From contig CAVVHQ010000005.1 of the NCBI GenBank assembly GCA_963748075.1, positions 1-29,693 on the forward strand: DNA of 29,693 nucleotides, in the 5' to 3' direction. This stretch comes from VRUE01 sp963748075. GTDB taxonomy: Bacteria; Actinomycetota; Thermoleophilia; Solirubrobacterales; 70-9. The notes beneath the pieces are model-generated. The model saw nothing but the letters and a program-made list of their open reading frames with translations. It was not told the origin of the DNA and searched no databases. Each line of letters starts with the position of its first letter. The first letter of the stretch is position 1. Below are positions 1-7,222 of the stretch, in pieces. The translations under genes were made by a program, and so were the position numbers.

Positions 1-68
1 TTACCCGTGAGCCTCAGCGACAGCGGCGCTTCGTCGAGGACGGGCCCCGGTAGGCCCCTGCAGTCAAC

Positions 69-1343
69 TCAGCGCCTGCCCACGGCCGGGTTGCCGAGCA
101 CCCCGACGCGAAAGCCCAGCCACGGGTAGGTGGCGGTGAAGAGGGCGTTGTCCTGCGGCTGCAGCCCGATCGCCGAGAGCCAGAGCTGGTAGGCGGGGGC
201 ATTGGCGATGCCGCCGTGCAGACGTCGCCAGACGCGGCGGCTGCTGCGGCCCGACGGGGGCGGGGTGATCGTGTCGGTCCACTCGACGACGTTGCCGCCC
301 TGGTCGAGGGTCCCCCACGGGGAGACGGTCTTCGCTTGGCCGACGGTGCTGACGCTTCCCTGGTAGATCTTGGCGTACTTGGTCGGGTCGAGCCCGAAGG
401 GGTTCACAGTGGAGCAGGCTTCCGCTCCGACGGCTGCGGGGCACCAGCTCGGGGCCGGCATTTCGGCAGCGTGGAAGGTCGCGAGCGGCTGGACCGATGC
501 GTTGGTGACGTCGCCGGTCGAAGGATCGAGCGTCGTCGAGTTGGGAGCGGTCGCCGTGCCGTCTTCGAACACGCCCGGATTGGTCGGGTACTTCCAGTAG
601 GAGTAAGTGCCGCCACCGCGCGGGTCGTAGTAGGCCGCCTTGATCCACTCGTTCTGGCTGGGCACGACGAAGCCGGACCTTTGGGAGCGGGTCGCCGCCC
701 GCCGCCTCATCTCGTACATCCCGCGCTCGGTCCGCCGCGACAGCCGCACCCGGTAGGTGACGTAGCGGAAGCCCGCTTTGCGGCTGGCGCGCTTCGAGAG
801 CAGGCGGCCGTTGTAGAGGGAGTTGACGAAACGCGCCGCCCGCAGGAAGTTGGCGAAGCCGTAGGGCTTGTCCGCCCATTCCGGCGACGCCACCGAGTAG
901 TGACGCCCTGCGGGCGCGCCGGCGGAGAAATCGATCTGGCCGTACTTGGGCCAGGCCGAAGCGCTCTCGTCGCTGCTGTAGAGGCGATGGCGGTTGCGCC
1001 CCGCCGGGTCGACCGTGTTCAGGAACGCCACCCACTGCGAGACGGTGACCTCGAGCTGGCCGATGCCATAGCGGTACTCGACGCCACCCACCCGCTGGCA
1101 GCCATACCTTTTCGGGGTCCGCGGCGCTTCGGCGCAAGACCGGTAGACGGCGTCAGCGAAGGGAACGACCGCGACCGAGGGATTCCGCGGCGCGGCGACC
1201 TTGACGGTCTTCAGCGTCACCACCGCCGGGCGCGGAGAGGCAACCGAGAGCGCCGGCCCGGCGAGCGCCGTTGCCGCCACGACGGTCAGCGTCAGCGCGA
1301 GGCGATTCCGCAGGGCGACGGACACGATGCGGCGAGTCGGCAT
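69..1343 (-). CDS. Secreted SUMF1/FGE-like domain protein
   Basis: The 424-residue product opens with an Arg-rich n-region and a hydrophobic stretch (about residues 12-33), so it is probably exported. From about residue 85 onward it shows the formylglycine-generating-enzyme fold signature: an early GQLEVTVSQWVAFLN segment, a central VPSQNEWIKAAYYDP segment, then WGTLDQGGNVVEWTDT, a GG motif near residue 377, and a terminal GFRVG. Real FGEs need a cysteine pair in the C-terminal lobe. None is present in the last 55 residues here, so sulfatase activation is unlikely; the fold is also used in lectin-like and structural proteins. The gene ends at TGA 69-71 and starts at ATG 1341-1343, preceded on its own strand by a GATAAG stretch that could be a -10 box of a short-leader transcript. 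It stands alone, 30 bp from the stop of the next minus-strand gene. The fold is fairly sure; the role is unknown. Confidence 0.8.
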   Translation of the reverse strand: MPTRRIVSVALRNRLALTLTVVAATALAGPALSVASPRPAVVTLKTVKVAAPRNPSVAVVPFADAVYRSCAEAPRTPKRYGCQRVGGVEYRYGIGQLEVTVSQWVAFLNTVDPAGRNRHRLYSSDESASAWPKYGQIDFSAGAPAGRHYSVASPEWADKPYGFANFLRAARFVNSLYNGRLLSKRASRKAGFRYVTYRVRLSRRTERGMYEMRRRAATRSQRSGFVVPSQNEWIKAAYYDPRGGGTYSYWKYPTNPGVFEDGTATAPNSTTLDPSTGDVTNASVQPLATFHAAEMPAPSWCPAAVGAEACSTVNPFGLDPTKYAKIYQGSVSTVGQAKTVSPWGTLDQGGNVVEWTDTITPPPSGRSSRRVWRRLHGGIANAPAYQLWLSAIGLQPQDNALFTATYPWLGFRVGVLGNPAVGRR

Positions 1344-1373
1344 TCTGTCTTATCGACCGGGGCTCGCGTTGCA

Positions 1374-2321
1374 TTAGTCCTGGCGCCGGTCGAAGTCGAC
1401 GCGGATGCGCTGCTGGTCGTCGCGCGCCTCGGCCTTGACGAGGGCCCGCATCACCCGCTCGTCCTCCTCGCGAGCGACACCGAGCAGGCTGCGCGGCCAG
1501 AGCCGGCGGGCGCGGACGACGTTCAGCTCGGCGCTGAGCACGGTCAGCAGCGCGCCGAGGTGGACCCAGACGAGCAGGCCGAGCACCAGGGCGAAGGTGC
1601 CGTAGGCCGGCGTCGCGTCGCGGATCTGATGCGAGACGAAGTAGCCGCCGACGAGCTGCAGCCCCGCCCAGCAAACGGCGGCGAGGACGACTCCGGGCAG
1701 GACGACGGCCGGCGATCCGGGGCGCGAGCCGAGCAGCGAGAAGAGCGTGCCGAAGACGAGCAGGTTGAGGCCGACCGAGACGGCGATGCCGCCCAGCGGC
1801 CCCAGCAGCCCGGTGCCGCCCCCGACCAGGCCGGAGACGACGGTCGAGACGATCGTCAGCGTTCCCAGCACGGCCAGCAGGACGAGCGCCCGCAGGCGCG
1901 AGCGGAGGAAGTCGGGGCGGTCCCGGTGGGGCACGGCCCAGACCCGGTCCAGCGCCCGCTCGGTAGCGAGGACGACGCCGAAGCCGGCCCAGAGCGAGCC
2001 GACGATGCCGACCGCCAGCGCCACCCCGCTGCCCTGCAGCGAGCCGACTTCGATCTGGTCGCCGATCACCGGGAAATGGGAGAGCACCGAGTCCACCGCT
2101 TCTTCGCGCAGCTCGGGGTTGCCGGCCAGCACGAAGCCGAGCACGGTGGTGAGCAGCAGGAGGAGCGGGAAGAGCGAGAAGAAGGCACGGTAGGCGATCA
2201 GCGCGGCGAGGTTGCCCCCCTGGTCGTCGCCCAGCTTCTTGACCACGGCGATCGGCATCGCCAGCGGCGCGTGGCGCTGCTGAAAGCGGTCGAAGGCTCG
2301 CAGGGGCCGCTTTGCGTCCAT
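1374..2321 (-). CDS. YihY/BrkB-family inner-membrane protein
   Basis: This 315-residue polytopic membrane protein has the family signature near its N-terminus: a lysine-rich lead, then GNLAALIAYRAFFSLFPLLLLL around residues 35-55, which forms the first membrane segment. Further hydrophobic segments follow around residues 100-120, 140-165, 175-200, 210-235 and 245-265. YihY/BrkB proteins have six membrane spans and no firmly established transport substrate; the old RNase BN assignment was withdrawn. The Arg- and Glu-rich C-terminal tail should be cytoplasmic. The ATG at 2319-2321 has an AGGGG run directly before it on the minus strand. The gene diverges from arsR, leaving an 84-bp intergenic region that must hold both promoters. 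Length fits the family. Confidence 0.85.
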   Translation of the reverse strand: MDAKRPLRAFDRFQQRHAPLAMPIAVVKKLGDDQGGNLAALIAYRAFFSLFPLLLLLTTVLGFVLAGNPELREEAVDSVLSHFPVIGDQIEVGSLQGSGVALAVGIVGSLWAGFGVVLATERALDRVWAVPHRDRPDFLRSRLRALVLLAVLGTLTIVSTVVSGLVGGGTGLLGPLGGIAVSVGLNLLVFGTLFSLLGSRPGSPAVVLPGVVLAAVCWAGLQLVGGYFVSHQIRDATPAYGTFALVLGLLVWVHLGALLTVLSAELNVVRARRLWPRSLLGVAREEDERVMRALVKAEARDDQQRIRVDFDRRQD

Positions 2322-2387
2322 CCCCTATGGATACCCGACCTCGTCCGTGGGAACAGGAGAAGGGCAGGATTGGGACAGTTAGATAGA

Positions 2388-2393
2388 TATGCT
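2388..2393 (+). promoter_or_regulatory. Putative -10 box of arsR
   Basis: TATGCT lies 12 bp before the GTG chosen as arsR start, inside an AT-rich island (2379-2402) that contrasts with the GC-rich surroundings. ArsR repressors usually bind AT-rich inverted repeats over their own promoter, so this island is also the likely operator. No convincing perfect palindrome was seen. Confidence 0.35.
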
Positions 2394-2405
2394 TCAATAC
2401 AACCC

Positions 2406-2762
2406 GTGCCCGTCGAGTTGGAGCTGGCCCCCAAGCAGAAGCGCCCCGCCGGTGCGCCCTGCTGCCAGCCGCTCGCCTACCCGGAGATCGAGCGCGGGCA
2501 GGCAGATCGGATCGCGCGAACGGCGAAGGCCCTGGGCGATCCGATCCGCGTGCAGCTCGTCGACGTCTTGAGCAGGTACGCCGGCAAGGTCTGCGTCTGC
2601 GAGCTGGTGCCGCTCTTCGACCTCTCCCAGCCCACCGTCTCGCACCACCTCAAGGTGCTGCGCGACGCCGGCATCGTCGGCTCCGAGCGCCGCGGCCTGT
2701 GGGCCTACTACTACGTCATCCCCGATGCCCTGAAGGAGCTCTCAGCATGGCTGACAAAGTGA
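2406..2762 (+). CDS. arsR: ArsR-family metalloregulator
   Basis: This 118-residue winged-helix repressor probably senses arsenite or antimonite. It carries a Cys pair at residues 19-20, the helix-3 CVC motif with Cys63 and Cys65 (an ELCVCDL-type arsenic site) and the recognition helix SQPTVSHHLKVLRDAG at about 74-89, followed by the wing with GLWAYYYV. The reading frame is open far upstream because of GC content, but sequence resembling ArsR begins only here. GTG 2406 puts the start about 12 nt after a TATGCT box, so the message would have a very short leader and no Shine-Dalgarno site. The stop overlaps the next gene (its ATG at 2747), which implies translational coupling. The family is certain; the exact start is less so. 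Confidence 0.88.
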   Translation: MPVELELAPKQKRPAGAPCCQPLAYPEIERGQADRIARTAKALGDPIRVQLVDVLSRYAGKVCVCELVPLFDLSQPTVSHHLKVLRDAGIVGSERRGLWAYYYVIPDALKELSAWLTK

Positions 2763-3136
2763 CCGGACCGGACGATATCCGCGAGGCCGTGCGCGCCCGC
2801 TACGCCGCGGTGGCCGAAAGCATCGGCCCCAGCGAGGAGTCCGGCGGCTCGTGCTGCGGCCCCGCCACCGCGACGATGGCCTCGCTCGGGTGCGGCAGCT
2901 TCGCAGTCTCGGACGTAGTCGCCGATCAGGACATGGACGCCGCCACCCGCGCCGACATGGCCCAGTGGACGGGCTGCATCGCGGGCGCCCTCACCCGCCG
3001 GGGGTTCGAGGACGCTCTTGCCGCCGCCGGCATGGTCGACGTGGAGGTCGTCGAGACCCATCGAGTCCACGAGAAGGCGGCATCGGCGATCATCCGCGCT
3101 CGGAAGCCGCTGCGCTCAGACCAAGCGCGCTCATGA
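2747..3136 (+). pseudogene. Internally deleted ArsM-like arsenite methyltransferase
   Basis: The 129-residue frame reads like the two ends of ArsM joined together. Residues 1-50 match the ArsM N-terminus (DIREAVRARYAAVAES, then the SCCGP cysteine pair at 36-37 and SLGCG with Cys49). Residues 51-120 match the family's C-terminal part (FAVSDVVAD, QWTGCIAGAL with Cys77, LAAAGMVDVEV). The whole SAM-binding Rossmann core, including the DLGSGGG motif and the catalytic middle, is absent; intact ArsM proteins are roughly 260-280 residues. The junction is near base 2897 and keeps the reading frame. Methyl transfer is impossible without the core, although several As(III)-binding cysteines remain. The gene overlaps arsR by 16 bp and the next gene by 4 bp (ATGA). 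The alternative is a real mini-protein that binds arsenite. Confidence 0.75.
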
Positions 3137-3386
3137 GCGAGGTCCACCTGTTCGACCCGCAGTCGCTCTATCGCCATTGGGAGGACGCTCAATGGAGTCC
3201 CTTCGCGATCGACCTCGGCGCAGATCAGAGCCAGTGGCACGACCTCGGTGAGGGGGACCGGGGGTTGGTCTTCTGGGTGCTGTCCTCGCTGATGGTCGCC
3301 GAGGAGCGGAAGGAGATCCGCGACTTCGCGTCGGCGGACTTACGCGGCGACTGGAGGTGATCGGCGTGCCCCTCTCGACGCTCTGA
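3133..3386 (+). pseudogene. Collapsed R2/ferritin-like oxidoreductase gene
   Basis: Starting at an ATG that overlaps the previous stop (ATGA), the first 59 residues resemble the N-terminus of a ribonucleotide-reductase small-subunit-like ferritin protein: LYRHWEDAQWSPFAIDL, then DQSQW, then FWVLSSLMVAEER, whose Glu would be the first metal ligand. After about base 3310 the frame becomes unrelated and stops at 3358-3360. In a shifted frame the following bases read LTRRLEVIGVPLSTL and then TGA at 3384-3386, which looks like the C-terminal tail of the same family. So the two ends persist, with roughly 200 residues or more missing and a frameshift. The product cannot form the four-helix di-metal site. 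It shares the arsR transcript, so it was once co-expressed with the arsM-like gene. Confidence 0.6.
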
Positions 3387-3400
3387 ACCCGTCGCTGTCG

Positions 3401-4036
3401 TCAGCCGGGCGGCGGCGTGATCAGCGCGACCGGCACCGATAGGCCGGCGGAGCGGCGCAGGGTGGCGATGCGACGGCCGGGCTGCACGGCCGGGCGGGCC
3501 TCGCCGACCCGATCCCCGAGCCCGGCGACGGTTCCCTCCAGGTCGGGAGCGAGGAAGGCGAGTCCCCAGAAGAAGGCCGGGTGATCGCCGCCGGCACGCT
3601 CGATCGCCTCCGGTGGCTCCTGCACGACCTCGAGGATGGTCGCGCCGAGCCGGAAGAACGCCTGCCGCGGGGCGCCGGCCGGCGTCGGCTCCTCGCGGAC
3701 GCGGCGCAGGTCGAGACCGGCACGCTCGAGCGCCGCGACCGTTCGCTCGAGCGCCGGCGTGATCGCGACGACGTGGTCGAGCCCGATGACCCCGTTGGGG
3801 TGCGCCGAACGCTCGCGCGGCGGCAGGCGATCCGAGCGCGTGGTCGGCAGGCCGTCCAGCGCGGTTCCCTCGACCTCGCGCAGCGACCAGCCGGTCAGCC
3901 CCTTGCCGGCATCCGGCCCCGTCAGGTGGAAGCGTACGTCGCCGACCACGCAGGTGTCGCCGTCTACCTCGAACCCGAGCGCCGACCAGGCATCGGGCGG
4001 GTCGGCGACGGCAAGCTCGTCGATCGTCGGAGTCAC
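3401..4036 (-). CDS. VOC (glyoxalase/bleomycin-resistance) family protein
   Basis: This 211-residue protein has two vicinal-oxygen-chelate-like modules. The second is clearest: GVIGLDHVVAITPALERTVAALERAGLDLRRVRE from about residue 82, then FFRLGATILEVVQEP around 127-141, and a closing VALITPPPG. His and Glu residues in these strands are in the positions usually used for metal binding. The substrate is unknown; VOC proteins include isomerases, dioxygenases and drug-binding proteins. The start is GTG 4034-4036, because no ATG fits without losing the N-terminal module. It is convergent with the decayed arsenic locus and divergent from the peroxiredoxin. Family assignment is good, function open. 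Confidence 0.75.
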   Translation of the reverse strand: MTPTIDELAVADPPDAWSALGFEVDGDTCVVGDVRFHLTGPDAGKGLTGWSLREVEGTALDGLPTTRSDRLPPRERSAHPNGVIGLDHVVAITPALERTVAALERAGLDLRRVREEPTPAGAPRQAFFRLGATILEVVQEPPEAIERAGGDHPAFFWGLAFLAPDLEGTVAGLGDRVGEARPAVQPGRRIATLRRSAGLSVPVALITPPPG

Positions 4037-4176
4037 AGGCGAACGGTAGAGGCCCTCCTAGCCCGGCGACGGCTGCCGGAGAGCGAGCAACGGCAGCGCC
4101 CCGACGAGCCGCTGACGGGCCTCCTCGGAGCCGTCGTAACGAAAGCCGGCGAGTCGGCTGAGAAGATCGACAGACG

Positions 4177-4758
4177 ATGAGTCGGGACGCCGCCGACATG
4201 CACGCCCTGCCCGACGACCTGCCGGTCCCCGAGGACGACGGCGCCGCCGATCGCCTGCCGGGCGCCGTGCTCCCTTCCGCCGTCCTGCCGGCGAGCAGTG
4301 GCGAAGCGGTGGACCTGGCCGTCGCGGCCGGCGAGGACAGCTTGGTCGTTTACGTCTACCCGCAGACCGGCGTGCCCGGCCAGCCGTTGCCGAAGGGCTG
4401 GGACCGGATTCCCGGCGCGCGCGGCTGCACGCCGCAGAGCTGCGCCTTCCGCGACAGCGCCGGCGAGCTGGCCGACCTCGGGGCGAAGGTCTTCGGCCTC
4501 AGCGCCCAGCCTCTCGACGAGCAGCGCGAGTTCGCCGAGCGCGAGCACCTGCCCTATCCCCTGCTGAACGACAGCGGGTTCCGGCTTGCCGACGACCTGG
4601 GCCTGCCCGCATTCGAGGTCGACGGCGTCCGCTACTACCGCCGCCTCACCTTCATCGCCCGTCGGGGGCGGATCGTCAAGGTCTTCTACCCGGTCTTCCC
4701 GCCGCAGGACAACGCCGGCGACGCGATCGCCTGGATTCGCGGATCGACTGATGGTTAA
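4177..4758 (+). CDS. BCP/PrxQ-type peroxiredoxin
   Basis: This 193-residue thiol peroxidase should reduce H2O2 or organic hydroperoxides in the cytoplasm. The core starts at VVYVYPQTGVPGQPLP (residues 57-72), and the active site is ARGCTPQSCAFRD. Cys84 corresponds to the peroxidatic cysteine of the GCT motif and Cys89, five residues later, to the resolving cysteine, as in E. coli BCP. FGLSAQPLDEQREFAE and a terminal VFYPVFPPQDNA complete the family pattern. ATG 4177 has only a weak GAGAAG upstream; ATG 4198 (Met8) is an equally good start because family homology begins near LPDDLPVPEDDGA. The stop overlaps a short minus-strand frame. Neighbouring OsmC and cupin genes suggest a small oxidative-stress neighbourhood. 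Confidence 0.88.
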   Translation: MSRDAADMHALPDDLPVPEDDGAADRLPGAVLPSAVLPASSGEAVDLAVAAGEDSLVVYVYPQTGVPGQPLPKGWDRIPGARGCTPQSCAFRDSAGELADLGAKVFGLSAQPLDEQREFAEREHLPYPLLNDSGFRLADDLGLPAFEVDGVRYYRRLTFIARRGRIVKVFYPVFPPQDNAGDAIAWIRGSTDG

Positions 4759-4871
4759 CCGGCTGGAGGAAGGCGCTCAGCCTCCCAGACGATTACGGCC
4801 GGAACGCCGGTGAGCGCGTCCTCGAAGGCGTCGATCCGGTGCTTCTTGGCGCGTTCCCTCGCGTCTGCCAT
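4755..4871 (-). CDS. Possible 38-residue hypothetical protein
   Basis: Between the peroxiredoxin and the isochorismatase-like gene the minus strand offers ATG 4869-4871 to TAA 4755-4757. The predicted peptide has a charged, helix-prone first half (MADARERAKKHRIDAFEDAL) and a hydrophobic patch (VPAVIVWE). The codon frame looks natural, and there is a TAGATAG stretch about 15-20 bp upstream that could be a -10 box. I do not recognise a family. It may be the remnant of a longer gene, in keeping with the other shortened genes in this window, or chance. Confidence 0.3.
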   Translation of the reverse strand: MADARERAKKHRIDAFEDALTGVPAVIVWEAERLPPAG

Positions 4872-4904
4872 CGGCGAGGGCACGCTATCTAGACTTCTCC
4901 CGCG

Positions 4905-5540
4905 GTGAGCGACCCCTATACGAGCCCGGACTTCGCCAGCGCCGCGCTGATCTCGATCGACACGCAGCGCGACGTGCTGGACGGCGCGCCGCTGGAGATC
5001 GCGGGAACCTCCGCGGCGCTCGACGCGATGCATACCTTGGTGGAGGCCTTCCGCGAGGCGGGCCGACCGATCGTGCACATCGTGCGCCTCTACAGGCGAG
5101 ACGGCGCCAACGTGGACCTCTGCCGCCGGCGCGGCGTGGAGAACGGCGCCCCCGTGCTGGCGCCCGGCACGCCGGGCTCCCAGCTCGCCCCTCCCCTCCT
5201 CCCCGCGCCCGACCTGAGCCTGGACGACGAGCTGCTGCTCGCCGGCGGCGTCCAGTCCCTCGGGCCCAACGAGTCGGTGATCTACAAGCCGCGCTGGGGG
5301 GCGTTCTACGAGACCCCGCTTGAGGAGCACCTCCGCGAGCGGGACGTCACGACCCTCGTCTTCAGTGGCTGCAACTTCCCCAACTGCCCGCGCACCTCGA
5401 TCTACGAGGCCAGCGAGCGCGACTTCCGCGTGGTGCTGGCGCGCGACGGGGTATCGGGTCTGTACGAGCGAGGCGAGAAGGAGCTGGCCGGGATCGGCGT
5501 CCACCTGGCCGACGCGGCCGAGCTGGTCGAGCTCCTGTGA
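4905..5540 (+). CDS. Isochorismatase-like cysteine hydrolase
   Basis: The 211-residue protein has the fold of isochorismatase, nicotinamidase and ureidoacrylate hydrolases. The catalytic triad can be read as Asp19 (SIDTQRD), Lys128 (IYKPRWGAFY) and Cys161 (GCNFPNCPRTSIYEASERDF). The last motif replaces the usual CVExTARDA with CPRTSIYEASERD, so the substrate pocket should be unusual; the substrate is unknown. A GTG at 4905 is the only start that keeps the family N-terminus, and it has no clear Shine-Dalgarno site. The stop overlaps the GTG of the methyltransferase gene by four bases (GTGA), so the two are translationally coupled and probably act in one pathway. Confidence 0.85.
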   Translation: MSDPYTSPDFASAALISIDTQRDVLDGAPLEIAGTSAALDAMHTLVEAFREAGRPIVHIVRLYRRDGANVDLCRRRGVENGAPVLAPGTPGSQLAPPLLPAPDLSLDDELLLAGGVQSLGPNESVIYKPRWGAFYETPLEEHLRERDVTTLVFSGCNFPNCPRTSIYEASERDFRVVLARDGVSGLYERGEKELAGIGVHLADAAELVELL

Positions 5541-6232
5541 CGGGAGCCGATCGACATGTCGCCACGCGCATCGGTGCTGCCCGGGAGCTGGCGCGGGTCG
5601 AACGCGTCTACTCGCTCTGGGGACGGCTCCCGGGCCTCTATGCGGCGCAGGACCTGGTCACCTTCATGGGCCGGCCGCGCCGCATCCGCGCCGCCGTCGT
5701 CGAGAGGCTGCGGCTGCGCGAGGGCGACACGGTGCTCGAGGTGGGCTGCGGCACGGGGCGCAACTTCCGCCACCTTCAGCGTGCGATAGGCCCTGAGGGA
5801 CGCCTGGTCGGCTTCGACTACTCGGGCGAGATGCTCGCCGCCGCCAACCGGCTTTGCCGGCGACGCGGCTGGCGCAACGTGGCCCTCGTCCAGGGCGACG
5901 CCGCCGCGCTCGACCTCGGCGAGGGCGGCTTCGACGGCGTCCTGTCGGTGCTGGCGATGAGCGTCATACCCGGCCACCGGCAGGCGCTCGAGCGCTGCCG
6001 GGACGTGCTGCGGCCCGGTGGCGTCCTCTCGGTCGGCGACGCGCGGCCGTTCCCGGGGCGGCTGGCATTCCTCAACCCGCTCGTCGAGGCCCTTTACATA
6101 TGGGGGGCAGCCTGGGATCCGACCAGGGACCTGCCCGCTGCGATCGAGAACGTCTTCGGCAACGTCGAGGTCGAGGACCTCAACCTGGGGTCGTTCTACA
6201 TCGCCACTGCCGTGAAGCGGGAGGTGGACTGA
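5537..6232 (+). CDS. Class I SAM-dependent methyltransferase
   Basis: This 231-residue protein contains SAM motif I as TVLEVGCGTGRNFRHL (residues 65-80), motif II-like GRLVGFDYSGEML with the ribose-binding acidic residue, a motif III region LVQGDAAALDL, and the post-motif VLRPGGVLSVGDA. The arrangement resembles small-molecule methyltransferases of the UbiE/phosphatidylethanolamine group. An N-terminal YSLWGRLPGLYAAQDLVTF helix probably forms the substrate cap, and the C-terminal EDLNLGSFYIATA strand closes the sheet. GTG start 5537 overlaps the upstream hydrolase stop; the stop at 6230-6232 runs directly into an SRPBCC coding frame. The substrate cannot be told. Confidence 0.85.
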   Translation: MTGADRHVATRIGAARELARVERVYSLWGRLPGLYAAQDLVTFMGRPRRIRAAVVERLRLREGDTVLEVGCGTGRNFRHLQRAIGPEGRLVGFDYSGEMLAAANRLCRRRGWRNVALVQGDAAALDLGEGGFDGVLSVLAMSVIPGHRQALERCRDVLRPGGVLSVGDARPFPGRLAFLNPLVEALYIWGAAWDPTRDLPAAIENVFGNVEVEDLNLGSFYIATAVKREVD

Positions 6233-6235
6233 GCT

Positions 6236-6674
6236 TGGGGTCGGTGGTCGCCGACACATTCTCGGGGCGCCGCCCGAGGCGGTCTGGGCCTACGTAACCG
6301 AGCCCGACAACTTCGACGCCTTCGTCGACGGCTACGCCGGGGGCCGGGTTACGACGACCGCGCGCACCGGCGTCGGGGCGCGCTACGAGTGGGTCGGGCG
6401 CGTCGGCCCGCTGCGGATCGCGACCACCGAGGAGGCGGTCGAGTGGCACGAGGGCCGCCGAGTCGCCTACCGGGGCGAGACGGCCGGCGCGAGCTTCGAC
6501 TCGGCTGTGGATGTCGCGCCGGACGGCCACGGAGGGAGCCTGCTGCGGGTCGAGATCGACTACCGGTTGCCGGCGCGCCTCGGGGGCCGAATGCTCGATG
6601 CCCTGGTCGTGCGCCGGCTGGTGCGCGGCTACGTCGATCGCTCCCTGCGGAAGCTGGCGAGCGCTTTCGGCTAG
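6236..6674 (+). CDS. SRPBCC-family protein with unresolved start or frameshift
   Basis: From about base 6261 to TAG 6672-6674 one frame encodes a clear polyketide-cyclase/START-like protein: APPEAVWAYVTEPDNFDAFVDGY, then GVGARYEWVGRVGPLR, VEWHEGRRVAYRGE, LRVEIDYRLP and a final helix YVDRSLRKLASAF. This frame has an in-frame TGA at 6213-6215 and no ATG, GTG or TTG before the conserved part. The only nearby start, TTG 6236, lies in another frame whose first codons (LGSVVADT) would join perfectly to ILGAPPEAVW after a one-base correction near 6255-6262. So the gene either carries a one-base frameshift or uses a rare start. Such proteins bind hydrophobic ligands; the ligand is unknown. It follows the methyltransferase gene directly. 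Confidence 0.6.
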
Positions 6675-6712
6675 CGCCGCTCGCACGCCCCGAGGCTCAT
6701 AGACTGATCGCG

Positions 6713-7210
6713 ATGGCGAACGTCTACAGGCCCACGTTCGAGGAGGGAGAACGGCCGGAGGGCTTTCGCTCCCGGCGTGCTCGGATCGGCTACGAGCTCG
6801 GCACCGAGCTGATCGGCGCCAGCCTCTGGGAGGTCCCGCCCGGCGAGGCCGCCTACCCCTACCACTTCCACTACGCCGACGAGGAGCTGCTGGTCGTGCT
6901 CTCCGGACAACCCAGCCTCCGCACTCCGGCGGGCATTCGCGAGCTCGAGCAGGGCGAGGCCATCCGCTTCCCGCTCGGCGAAGAGGGCGCACACCAGATC
7001 GTCAACCGCACCGAGGAGACCGCGACCTTCCTGGCGATCTCCAGCCACGGGCGTCCCGACGTCGTCGTCTACCCGGACTCCGACAAGATCGGGGTCGGTG
7101 AGCGCCTGCCACGAGGCGGTGGGCTGCGAGCTTTCTTCCGGCGCGGCGATGCCGTCGACTACTTCGAGGGAGAGCAGCCGCCGCCGCAAGACCGAGAACC
7201 TCACGAGTAG
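6713..7210 (+). CDS. Cupin-domain protein
   Basis: This 165-residue single-domain cupin has motif 1 read as PYHFHYADEELLVVLSGQ (His51, His53, Glu57 or Glu58, Gly65) and motif 2 as FPLGEEGAHQIVNRT (His94), giving a normal 3-His/1-Glu metal site. The C-terminal extension GVGERLPRGGGLRAFFRRGDAVDYFEGE is typical of a widespread uncharacterised cupin group that binds small sugars or amino-acid derivatives. ATG 6713 is preceded by GATCGCG without a strong Shine-Dalgarno site. It lies 38 bp after the SRPBCC frame and 12 bp before the OsmC gene, so co-transcription is likely. Confidence 0.85.
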   Translation: MANVYRPTFEEGERPEGFRSRRARIGYELGTELIGASLWEVPPGEAAYPYHFHYADEELLVVLSGQPSLRTPAGIRELEQGEAIRFPLGEEGAHQIVNRTEETATFLAISSHGRPDVVVYPDSDKIGVGERLPRGGGLRAFFRRGDAVDYFEGEQPPPQDREPHE

Positions 7211-7222
7211 ATCGGGGGCGGG

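Noticed and set aside
216..2400. Very long plus-strand open frame preceding arsR
   Set aside because: It is antisense to the SUMF1-like and YihY genes, is Arg/Asp/Gly-rich without motifs, and only its last 118 residues are a real protein (ArsR).
4058..4180. Minus-strand stretch reading SVDLLSRLAGFRYDGSEEARQRLVGALPLL before a stop
   Set aside because: It looks protein-like but has no start codon and no recognised family, and it partly overlaps the peroxiredoxin start. It could be another gene remnant, but the support is too thin.
4755..5504. 249-codon minus-strand frame opposite the isochorismatase-like gene
   Set aside because: It mirrors a clear coding gene. Only the short part beyond that gene (4755-4871) was kept, as a weak candidate.
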